Shown in pieces: positions 1 to 6,083 of a stretch of 6,083 nt of DNA; the stretch's first letter is position 1; each line of letters opens with the position of its first letter. The notes beneath the pieces are model-generated. The model was not told the origin of the DNA. It ran no database searches and worked only from the letters and a program-made list of their open reading frames with translations. The DNA is from Firmicutes bacterium UBA3936 (GTDB taxonomy: Bacteria > Bacillota > Dethiobacteria > Dethiobacterales > Dethiobacteraceae): positions 1-6,083 of the forward strand of contig DGEC01000055.1 of NCBI GenBank assembly GCA_002385745.1, given 5' to 3'. The position numbers and the translations under genes were made by a program.

Positions 1-31
1 CCTAAAGTAATTTTACACTAACGATCCCATT

Positions 32-1345
32 TTACATAAGGATACCGCTTTTAAACATTTCAATGGCATCCAAGGCTCTTTTTGCCAGGGCAGCTTTACG
101 CTGCTTTTTGGGCAAGCGTCCTTCAAGAGGTGGAAAAAGTCCGAAGTTAACATTCATTGGCTGAAAATTTGCCGCGCCGGCTGCTGTAATGTAATGTGTC
201 AGTGCCCCGTGTGCGGTAACAGCAGGCCAGCTTACCGGCTCCTCCCCTTTTACCAGGCGGGCGGCATTTATTCCCGCTACAAGGCCCATGGCCGCGGATT
301 CCACATATCCTTCCACTCCGGTAATCTGGCCGGCAAAAAATAAAAGCGGGTTTTTCGCATACTGCAGGGTCGGCTTCAACAAAAGGGGTGAATTGATATA
401 GGTATTGCGGTGCATTACACCATAGCGGACGAATTCGGCATTTTCCAAGCCGGGTATCATTCTGAAAACACGTTTTTGCTCGGACCAGCGCAGTCTTGTC
501 TGGAATCCTACCAGGTTGTACAAAGAAGCCGCCGCATTATCCTGGCGCAGCTGGACAACAGCATAGGGCATTTTGCCGGTTTTGGGATCGACCAGCCCCA
601 CAGGTTTCAGAGGACCGTACCGCAATGTCTCGTGCCCTTTTGCTGCCAGGACTTCTACAGGCATGCAGCCGGCAAAAAATTTCTCTTCTTCGTCATAGTG
701 GCTCTCATGCACTTCGGCATTTACCAGGGCCTCATAAAACTTTTGATATTCTTCCCTGTTTAAAGGGCAGTTCAGATAGTCCGCACCCTCTCTGCCGTAG
801 CGGGAAGCCGGAAATACTTTATCCCGGTTAATAGATTCGGCAGTCACAATAGGAGCGACGGCATCATAAAAGAAAAGTGATTTTTGTCCTGTAAGCCTGC
901 CGATCTCTTCGGCAAGGGCACCTGCCGTCAGTGGACCGGTAGCTATTATAACCGGCCCGTTCTCCGTATCCGGGATTTCCGTGATCTCCACAGAATATCT
1001 TTGAATGCGGGGATGGTTTTCTATGACGGCTGTAATGCCTGCTGCAAAAGCATCCCTGTCCACTGCCAGTGCGCTCCCGGCGGGAACGGCATGGTAATCC
1101 GCCATGGCAATAACTAATGAGTTCATTCTCCGCATTTCTTCCTTTAGTAAACCGACTGCATTTTCTAAAGATGCACTGCGCAGGGAATTGCTGCAAACCA
1201 GTTCCGCCAGATAGCCTGTCTTATGGACAGGAGTCTTTTTATGCGGCCGCATTTCATACAGTTTTACGCGGCAGCCTGCGCGTGCTGCCTGCCAGGCAGC
1301 TTCACTGCCGGCGAGCCCGCCGCCGACTATTTTTATTTCAGTCAA
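32..1345 (-). CDS. trmFO: methylenetetrahydrofolate--tRNA-(uracil-5-)-methyltransferase TrmFO
   Basis: TrmFO (formerly Gid) makes 5-methyluridine at position 54 in the T-loop of tRNA, using methylenetetrahydrofolate as carbon donor and FAD as reductant. Numbered from the TTG chosen here (437 aa; Bacillus subtilis is about 435 aa), the FAD-binding IVGGGLAGSEAAW is at 6-18, followed by YEMRP (30-34) and AELVCSNSLRS (47-57). C51 and C227 (in FFAGCMPVE) correspond to the two functional cysteines of the Bacillus enzyme, C53 and C226. The C-terminal part has GQITGVEGYVESAAMG (339-354) and NFGLFPPL (400-407). An upstream in-frame GTG at 1354 would add three residues and overlap topA by 8 bp, but it has no spacing from the AGGGGTGG element. 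That element is well placed for the TTG at 1345, one base after the topA stop. Translational coupling with topA is likely. The product is secure; the exact start is not. Confidence 0.96.
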   Translation of the reverse strand: MTEIKIVGGGLAGSEAAWQAARAGCRVKLYEMRPHKKTPVHKTGYLAELVCSNSLRSASLENAVGLLKEEMRRMNSLVIAMADYHAVPAGSALAVDRDAFAAGITAVIENHPRIQRYSVEITEIPDTENGPVIIATGPLTAGALAEEIGRLTGQKSLFFYDAVAPIVTAESINRDKVFPASRYGREGADYLNCPLNREEYQKFYEALVNAEVHESHYDEEEKFFAGCMPVEVLAAKGHETLRYGPLKPVGLVDPKTGKMPYAVVQLRQDNAAASLYNLVGFQTRLRWSEQKRVFRMIPGLENAEFVRYGVMHRNTYINSPLLLKPTLQYAKNPLLFFAGQITGVEGYVESAAMGLVAGINAARLVKGEEPVSWPAVTAHGALTHYITAAGAANFQPMNVNFGLFPPLEGRLPKKQRKAALAKRALDAIEMFKSGILM

Positions 1346-1346
1346 A

Positions 1347-3458
1347 CTAACCACCCCTGGCAGCGGATTTTTGCTCTTTTGATTTTTTGGCTGAACTCTG
1401 TTCCTTGCTTAATACAAAACCGCAGTTCTCATTTGCACATTGCAGGGTCTTTCCTTTCAGGACTGTCAGATAACCGCATTTTGGGCATTTTTCTTTCTGG
1501 GGTCTGTCCCATGTTGTGAAGCGGCACTCGGGATAGCCGCTGCAGCCATAAAAAGTGCGTCCTCTTCTGCTTTTTCTTTCAACCAAAGACTTGCCGCACT
1601 CAGGACAGTCAATTTCCAGCGTTTTGACAATGGGCTTGGCATAGCGGCATTCCGGAAAGCCGGGGCAGGCCAGGAACCTTCCGTACCGCCCCGTTTTATA
1701 TACAAGCCGCTTCCCGCAGTTCGGGCACAGCTCATCGCTTTCTTCCAAAGCAATAATAACTTCCTGCATCCGGTTTTCGGCTTCTTTTAGCTTTTTGGCA
1801 AAATTTTTGTAAAAATTATCGATAACTTCTACCCAGCGCAGCTTGCCGGCAGCTATTTCATCAAGTTTTTCTTCCATCTGCGCCGTAAAATCTACATCAA
1901 AAATATCGGAGAAAAACTGCAGGAGTTGTTCGAGGACAACCTTTCCCAGTTCCGTGGGAATAAAGACTTTTTTTTCACGCAGTACATAACCTCTGGAAAT
2001 AAGGGTTTCAATGATGGGGGCATAGGTACTTGGGCGTCCTATTCCTTTTTCCTCCAGGACTTTTACCAGCATCGCTTCGCTGTAACGCGGCGGGGGCTGT
2101 GTAAAACGCTGTTCCGGCAAAAGCTGCAGGAGCTTGAGTTTTTCCCCTTCCCGCAAATCCGGGAGAAAACTGTTTTCTTCGCTTTCATTTGCATCCTGGC
2201 TTTCCGTGTACAGTTTCATAAAGCCTTCGAATTTAATTTGAGAACCGGAAATTCGGAATTCATACGGCCCGGCTGTAATTTTAATCTTAACCGTATCATA
2301 AACTGCCAGGCTCATCCGGCTGGCTAGAAAACGCTCCCAAATAAGTTTATACAGGCGGTATTGATCTTTTGTCAAATAGGATGATACTTTCTGCGGTGTC
2401 CGCGACACTGCCGTAGGACGGATTGCCTCATGGGCTTCCTGGGCACTCTTTCCGGCAGCAAAGCGATATTGTTTTTCGGGAAGGTATTTATCCCCAAATT
2501 CCTTTTCTATATAACTGCGGGCGGCGCTATGCGCTTCGGCGGATATTCTTGTTGCATCGGTACGGATATAGGTAATCAGCCCAACTACTCCTTCCTTCCC
2601 GAGGTTTATCCCCTCATACAGCTGCTGAGCAAGCAGCATTGTCTTCCGGGCAGTAAAACCCAGCTTCCTGGAAGCTTCCTGCTGCAGGCTGCTTGTGGTA
2701 AAGGGCGGAGGCGGTTTTTTTAGACGCTCCTTTTTCTCGACTTTTGACACCTGAAAAGCATATCTGACAACATCCGCCTTTATTGCTTCCACTTCTTTTG
2801 CCGAAGCAGGTACATGCTTTTTGCCGTTCTTCCCGTAATAACGGGCCGTAATCTCCCTTTTTGCCTGCAGTTTGGCGTCCAGTATCCAGAATTCTTCGGG
2901 GACAAACTTTTCTATTTCTTCTTCCCGTTCTACTATTAACCTGAGTGCCACCGACTGAACACGGCCCGCGGAAAGCCCTTTTTTTATTTTCTGCCAAAGC
3001 AAGGGCGATATCTTGTAGCCTACCAGCCTGTCAAGAACTCGCCTTGCCTGCTGGGCATCAACCATGTTCATATCAATGCGGCGCGGCTTTTTAAAAGCCT
3101 CTTTCACTGCCTTGTCAGTTATTTCGTAGAATTCAACGCGGCAATCGCTGTCATCCCCGATTTTCAGAGCGCGGTTTAAATGCCAGGAAATGGCTTCCCC
3201 TTCCCTGTCGGGATCCGGGGCAAGAAACACCTTTTTTGCCTTTGCAGCGGCTTTTTTCAGCTCATTAAGTATATTGCCTTTTCCCCGGATGGTTATATAT
3301 TTGGGCTCGAAATTGTTTTCAATATCAATGCCAATCTGGCTTTTGGGCAAATCAATCACATGTCCCATGGAAGCCACCACTTTGTATCTCTTTCCCAAAT
3401 ACTTCTGTATGGTTCTTGCCTTTGCCGGTGATTCCACTATTACAAGATAATCAGACAT
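1347..3458 (-). CDS. topA: DNA topoisomerase I (type IA), three zinc ribbons
   Basis: This 703-aa type IA topoisomerase relaxes negatively supercoiled DNA by cutting one strand through a 5'-phosphotyrosine. The N-terminal Toprim domain carries the catalytic E9 in VIVESPAK and the metal-binding acidic triad D82, D84, E86 in DPDREGE. The SAGRVQSVALR block is at 163-173. The active-site tyrosine is Y297 in ITYIRTD, followed by the conserved EAHEAIRPT (341-349) and EKGIGRPSTYAPII (470-483). The C-terminus holds three four-cysteine zinc ribbons: C578/C581/C598/C604, C618/C621/C639/C645 and C658/C661/C674/C679, then a Lys/Ser-rich tail (about 685-703). The length is close to that of Bacillus TopA (about 690 aa). 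The ATG is preceded by GGGGGTG ending 4 nt upstream, a usable but not perfect ribosome binding site. It sits between dprA and trmFO, the standard Firmicutes order, and its stop codon almost abuts the trmFO start. All key residues are present. Confidence 0.98.
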   Translation of the reverse strand: MSDYLVIVESPAKARTIQKYLGKRYKVVASMGHVIDLPKSQIGIDIENNFEPKYITIRGKGNILNELKKAAAKAKKVFLAPDPDREGEAISWHLNRALKIGDDSDCRVEFYEITDKAVKEAFKKPRRIDMNMVDAQQARRVLDRLVGYKISPLLWQKIKKGLSAGRVQSVALRLIVEREEEIEKFVPEEFWILDAKLQAKREITARYYGKNGKKHVPASAKEVEAIKADVVRYAFQVSKVEKKERLKKPPPPFTTSSLQQEASRKLGFTARKTMLLAQQLYEGINLGKEGVVGLITYIRTDATRISAEAHSAARSYIEKEFGDKYLPEKQYRFAAGKSAQEAHEAIRPTAVSRTPQKVSSYLTKDQYRLYKLIWERFLASRMSLAVYDTVKIKITAGPYEFRISGSQIKFEGFMKLYTESQDANESEENSFLPDLREGEKLKLLQLLPEQRFTQPPPRYSEAMLVKVLEEKGIGRPSTYAPIIETLISRGYVLREKKVFIPTELGKVVLEQLLQFFSDIFDVDFTAQMEEKLDEIAAGKLRWVEVIDNFYKNFAKKLKEAENRMQEVIIALEESDELCPNCGKRLVYKTGRYGRFLACPGFPECRYAKPIVKTLEIDCPECGKSLVERKSRRGRTFYGCSGYPECRFTTWDRPQKEKCPKCGYLTVLKGKTLQCANENCGFVLSKEQSSAKKSKEQKSAARGG
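1351..1358 (-). promoter_or_regulatory. ribosome binding site of trmFO
   Basis: The minus strand reads AGGGGTGG here, inside the last codons of topA, and ends 5 nt before TTG (1345-1343). It abuts the alternative GTG codon (1354-1352), in fact overlapping it, so it favours the TTG as the true start. The match to the anti-Shine-Dalgarno sequence is partial (GGTGG). Confidence 0.6.
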
Positions 3459-3513
3459 TTCACACCCCCAAAGAGCCCTTTCTTTTCTATTACATACACC
3501 ATTAACTGCTTAT

Positions 3514-4584
3514 CTATACACGTAAAAAATAATTGCCCGGCAATTTTTTAACCAGACCGTTTATTTCCATTTCCACCAGTATTGCCAAAAGTTCTGCAGC
3601 CGGCATGCAGCAGGCTTCCGCCAGCCGGTCAATATGCAGCGGCTCGTATTCCATATTCCGTAGAATTTTTTGCTGTTCTTCAGTCAGTTCAGGCAGAGGC
3701 TTGCTGCACACTGCGCCTGCAAGTCCCAGGGCAGATAAAATATCTTCCGCACCCTCGGCAATGCCGGCGCCTTCCCGCAGCAAGCGATGACAGCCGCGGC
3801 TGGTTAAGCTGTTGATGCTTCCCGGGACAGCAAATACATCCCTGCCCTGTTCCAAGGCGCAATCAGCCGTTATAAGTGCACCGCTTTTTTCGGCAGCTTC
3901 AACTATCAGCACCGCCTGGGAAAGACCGCTGATAATCCGGTTGCGCATGGGAAAATGAGCCGGTCTCGGCCGGGTGCCCGGCGGGAATTCGCTGATAACG
4001 GCTCCGTGCCTTTCAATTCTGGCCATGAGCTTTTTGTTTTCGGGAGGATAACAGATATCAAGACCGCATCCCAAAACGGCATAAGTCCGGCCGCCTCCTT
4101 CAAGGGCTCCAAGATGCGCACAAGTGTCAATGCCCCTTGCCATTCCGCTGATAACAGCAACCCCTGCAGCAGCAAGATCACGGCTGATCTTAATCGCAGC
4201 GTTCCGGCCGTATGCCGTGGCTTTCCGCGAACCGACAACGGCTACGGCAGCGCCTTTGAGCTCTTCCAATTCACCGCGGAAATAAAGGACCGGAGGCGGG
4301 TCATATATTTCCTTTAACAATTCGGGATAATTACTGTCTGCCAGCGTGACAACATTAATGCCAAGTTCCTGGCAACGCAGCAATTCATGCTCCGGGTCGA
4401 TTCCAGCCCTTTCGCGAATAAAAGCGGCAGCAGCTTTTTCCGGGATACCGGCTTTAAGAATTTCTTCTTCAGGAAGACTGAAAGCTTCCCGGGCACTTCC
4501 GGTAAAATCAATTAATTTCCTTATACGCCGGCTCCCCAAAACGGAAACGGCATTTAAAGCCAGCCAGTAAGGCAATTCTTTCAT
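3514..4584 (-). CDS. dprA: DNA-processing protein DprA (Smf family)
   Basis: This 356-aa protein is DprA/Smf, a cytoplasmic single-strand DNA binding protein that protects incoming DNA and loads RecA during natural transformation; it is also widespread in species not known to be competent. A helix-hairpin-helix-like N-terminal region (about 5-60) is followed by the extended Rossmann-fold core: VVGSR (116-120), ISGMARGID (145-153), LGCGLDICYPPEN (171-183), FPMRNRIISG (211-220), SGALITADCALEQGRDVFAVPGS (234-256, read here as a motif region) and RGCHRLLREGA (263-273). The C-terminal 57 residues (about 300-356) resemble the winged-helix DML1-like domain of full-length DprA proteins. Length and motifs are normal, with no sign of decay. 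The ATG start is supported by GGGAGG placed 6 nt upstream. It heads the dprA-topA-trmFO cluster; 55 bp separate its stop from topA, so co-transcription is likely. A promoter and an intrinsic terminator lie in its upstream region. Confidence 0.96.
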   Translation of the reverse strand: MKELPYWLALNAVSVLGSRRIRKLIDFTGSAREAFSLPEEEILKAGIPEKAAAAFIRERAGIDPEHELLRCQELGINVVTLADSNYPELLKEIYDPPPVLYFRGELEELKGAAVAVVGSRKATAYGRNAAIKISRDLAAAGVAVISGMARGIDTCAHLGALEGGGRTYAVLGCGLDICYPPENKKLMARIERHGAVISEFPPGTRPRPAHFPMRNRIISGLSQAVLIVEAAEKSGALITADCALEQGRDVFAVPGSINSLTSRGCHRLLREGAGIAEGAEDILSALGLAGAVCSKPLPELTEEQQKILRNMEYEPLHIDRLAEACCMPAAELLAILVEMEINGLVKKLPGNYFLRV

Positions 4585-4646
4585 CTTCTACCTCCCGGCA
4601 TTTTGCCTTATATTCTACGTCTGTTATATGTTTCCTGCTGTCAGGC

Positions 4647-4673
4647 GAAAAAGAGGCCGGACTTCTGTCCGGC
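4647..4673 (-). terminator. intrinsic terminator between eam and dprA
   Basis: Read on the minus strand, a 7-bp perfect GC-rich stem, GCCGGAC with GTCCGGC, closes an AGAA tetraloop and is followed by CTCTTTTTC. The opposite strand has no T-run after the hairpin, so it acts only in the minus direction. It lies 66 nt past the eam stop and is most simply the eam terminator. It also lies downstream of the predicted promoter at 4699-4727, so it could act as a leader terminator for dprA. Confidence 0.85.
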
Positions 4674-4698
4674 ACCTGTTGGCAAACACTTCTTTTCC

Positions 4699-4727
4699 AG
4701 TATAACACAATTTCCCGGAGCGAACAA
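4699..4727 (-). promoter_or_regulatory. predicted extended -10 promoter upstream of dprA
   Basis: On the minus strand, TATACT (4704-4699) has five of six matches to the sigma-A -10 box and is preceded by TGT, giving an extended -10. A weak -35, TTGTTC (4727-4722), lies 17 bp upstream. Initiation would fall near 4692, giving a dprA leader of about 107 nt that contains the terminator. The 12 bases TTGTGTTATACT recur exactly in the eam promoter. No experimental support is available from the sequence. Confidence 0.5.
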
Positions 4728-4738
4728 CTGTTCCCGGC

Positions 4739-5989
4739 TTAATTTTTGTTTTCATATTCCAGGATACGGTTTTCCCAGGTTCGTAAAAAAATTTTATCGG
4801 GAGCCAGGGAAACCAGATACTCCGGCAGCATGGGAGTTTTGCCGTACCCGTCCGGTGCATTGACAATAAAGGTTGGAACTGCAAGACCCGATGTATAGCC
4901 TCTTAAGTTTTCCATAATCTCTATGCCTTCTTCAACCCGGGTCCTGAAGTGGGACGTGCCCTTAACGGCTTTGGCATGGAAAATATAATAGGGCCTAACC
5001 ATACATTTCAGCAGCATATGGTTTAATTTTTTCATAACATGGGGATCATTGTTAACTCCGGCAAGTAAAACAGCCTGATTGCCCAGCGCCGCTCCCGTGC
5101 GGGCCAGCTTGCGCGTCGCCTCGGCAAATGCAGGCGTAATTTCCAGTGGATGATTGGCCTGGGTGTTAATATACAGCGGCCCGTGCCTTTCAAGTATCCT
5201 GCACAATTCATCGGTGATTCTCATAGGCAGGGTTACCGGGGTTCTGGTTCCCAGGCGTTTTATCTCAACATGCTCTATTTTATCCAGTTCTGTAAGCAGC
5301 CAGTCCAGAAGATCATTGTTCAGCAGCAGGGCATCGCCGCCCGTCAACAGTACGTCCCTGATCTCCTCATGCCTGCGCACGTAATCGAGAGCAGCCTGAA
5401 GCTGGGAGCGCGGCGTTATTCTGTCTACTTCACCTATCAGCCGGCGCCGCTGGCAATGCCTGCAAAACATTGCACACTGATTTGTTACTTTAATAATCAG
5501 ACGGTCCGGATAACGCCTCGTAACTGCCGGGGCCGGAGAAGTAAACTCCTCTGCCATGGGATCTTCCTTACCCTGCTCATCCTGCAGTTCTTCCTTTGAC
5601 GGAATACTCATCCTTTTTATGGGACAAAAGTCATCACCGGGAGTGATCAGGCTTAAATAATACGGTGACAAAGTCCAACGGTACTTATCGCCGACTTTTG
5701 CTATTATTTCAGCTTCTGTCGGAGTTATCCCCAAAAGTTTTATTAGTTGAGCGGCATCTTTGATTCTATGCCTTAATTGCCAGCGCCAATCCTGCCAATT
5801 CTCTTCAGTGCCGCGAAAATGCTTTAAGATTTTTTGTTGCCTTTCTTGGATGATTTCCCAGCTGGAGAAACCGTCGGGGATTAGCTTTCTTGCCTGCAAA
5901 TATGGTTCTACATATGATTTCAATTCCTCCGCACGCCGGTTGGCAATAGCTCTTTTCTCCTGCAAAGAGTATTCTTTTTTTTCAGCCAT
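4739..5989 (-). CDS. eam: glutamate 2,3-aminomutase (KamA-family radical SAM, PLP-dependent)
   Basis: This 416-aa protein belongs to the lysine 2,3-aminomutase family, cytoplasmic enzymes that use a [4Fe-4S] cluster, S-adenosylmethionine and pyridoxal phosphate to move an alpha-amino group to the beta carbon. Seen in order: the family motif NWQDWRWQ (64-71), the radical-SAM cysteines C172, C176 and C179 in CAMFCRHC, the SAM-contacting TGGD (216-219), and K384 in GYGKTP, matching the PLP lysine (K337) of the Clostridium subterminale enzyme. The lysine enzyme binds its substrate side chain with D293 and D330; the aligned residues here are K340 (in HAK) and N377 (in VNAP). That is the swap described for glutamate 2,3-aminomutase (K332/N369), with the same 37-residue spacing, so L-glutamate to beta-glutamate is the inferred reaction. 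Beta-glutamate is a known compatible solute. The zinc-binding cysteines of the lysine enzyme are absent. The ATG follows AGGAGG by 6 nt. The family call is near certain; the substrate is inferred from residues. Confidence 0.88.
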   Translation of the reverse strand: MAEKKEYSLQEKRAIANRRAEELKSYVEPYLQARKLIPDGFSSWEIIQERQQKILKHFRGTEENWQDWRWQLRHRIKDAAQLIKLLGITPTEAEIIAKVGDKYRWTLSPYYLSLITPGDDFCPIKRMSIPSKEELQDEQGKEDPMAEEFTSPAPAVTRRYPDRLIIKVTNQCAMFCRHCQRRRLIGEVDRITPRSQLQAALDYVRRHEEIRDVLLTGGDALLLNNDLLDWLLTELDKIEHVEIKRLGTRTPVTLPMRITDELCRILERHGPLYINTQANHPLEITPAFAEATRKLARTGAALGNQAVLLAGVNNDPHVMKKLNHMLLKCMVRPYYIFHAKAVKGTSHFRTRVEEGIEIMENLRGYTSGLAVPTFIVNAPDGYGKTPMLPEYLVSLAPDKIFLRTWENRILEYENKN

Positions 5990-6038
5990 ATCATACCTCC
6001 TCGTAAAATTATGAATATGAATTTTTGACTTAATATTT

Positions 6039-6068
6039 AGTATAACACAACCGCTATTGACCGGGCAA
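6039..6068 (-). promoter_or_regulatory. predicted sigma-A promoter of eam
   Basis: On the minus strand, TATACT (6044-6039) with an upstream TGT forms an extended -10. A -35-like TTGCCC (6068-6063, four of six matches) lies 18 bp upstream. Transcription would begin near 6032, giving an AT-rich leader of about 42 nt ending in the AGGAGG ribosome binding site (6001-5996). The flanking 5990-6083 holds no gene; any upstream neighbour is outside the window. Confidence 0.55.
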
Positions 6069-6083
6069 AAAACAATTAGCTAA

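Noticed and set aside
1..31. Possible start of the next gene (xerC expected by synteny) or a terminator after trmFO
   Set aside because: The minus strand has an ATG here that stops after five codons, and no GC-rich hairpin with a T-run is visible in 31 bases.
1926..2327. 133-aa open frame on the plus strand inside topA
   Set aside because: It is antisense to conserved TopA sequence, with no family resemblance and no evident ribosome binding site or promoter; a shadow frame.
4585..4646. Promoter downstream of the terminator (CTGACA as -35)
   Set aside because: The AT-rich -10 candidates TATAAC, TAGAAT and TATAAG lie about 10, 21 and 26 bp from it, none at an acceptable spacing, so it was not annotated.
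5150..5599. 149-aa open frame on the plus strand inside eam
   Set aside because: It lies antisense to the conserved radical-SAM core of the aminomutase, shows no recognisable motif, and is best explained by codon bias of the real gene.
6020..6083. Divergent plus-strand promoter beginning with TTGACT at 6025
   Set aside because: The -35 match is good, but no -10-like hexamer lies 16-18 bp downstream, and no plus-strand coding start is visible before the window ends.
6063..6083. Terminator of an upstream gene: TTAGCTAA followed by TTTTTT on the minus strand
   Set aside because: The palindrome is short and AT-rich and is cut by the window edge, so no stable hairpin can be supported.

Overview
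The window looks like a chromosomal stretch from a Gram-positive, anaerobic Clostridia-type bacterium (Firmicutes), possibly Peptococcaceae-like. The evidence is the gene order dprA-topA-trmFO, a classic Firmicutes core cluster that in Bacillus continues into xerC/codV-hslV-hslU-codY, together with strong AGGAGG-type ribosome binding sites and a radical-SAM aminomutase of the type described from Clostridium. The genus cannot be fixed from this sequence.

All four genes lie on the minus strand, so transcription runs from the right edge to the left. (1) 6083-5990 is an AT-rich upstream region with a probable sigma-A promoter. (2) 5989-4739 encodes a 416-residue KamA-family radical-SAM/PLP aminomutase. 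Its substrate-determining residues (K340, N377) match glutamate 2,3-aminomutase rather than lysine 2,3-aminomutase. (3) 4738-4585 is a 154-bp intergenic region holding an extended -10 promoter followed by a clear intrinsic terminator. (4) 4584-3514 is dprA. (5) 3458-1347 is topA, with three C-terminal zinc ribbons. (6) 1345-32 is trmFO, which starts within one base of the topA stop. (7) 31-1 is spacer with no recognisable feature; xerC is the gene expected beyond the edge.

dprA, topA and trmFO are tightly spaced and probably form one operon of DNA and tRNA housekeeping functions: ssDNA/RecA loading, relaxation of negative supercoils, and m5U54 methylation of tRNA. The aminomutase is separated from it by a terminator and looks like an independent unit, probably making beta-glutamate, a compatible solute.

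I do not see an undescribed system here. The points most worth checking are the inferred glutamate specificity of the aminomutase and its missing zinc site, and the promoter-terminator arrangement in front of dprA. Almost all of the sequence is occupied by the four genes; no RNA gene, CRISPR array, insertion sequence or long repeat is visible.
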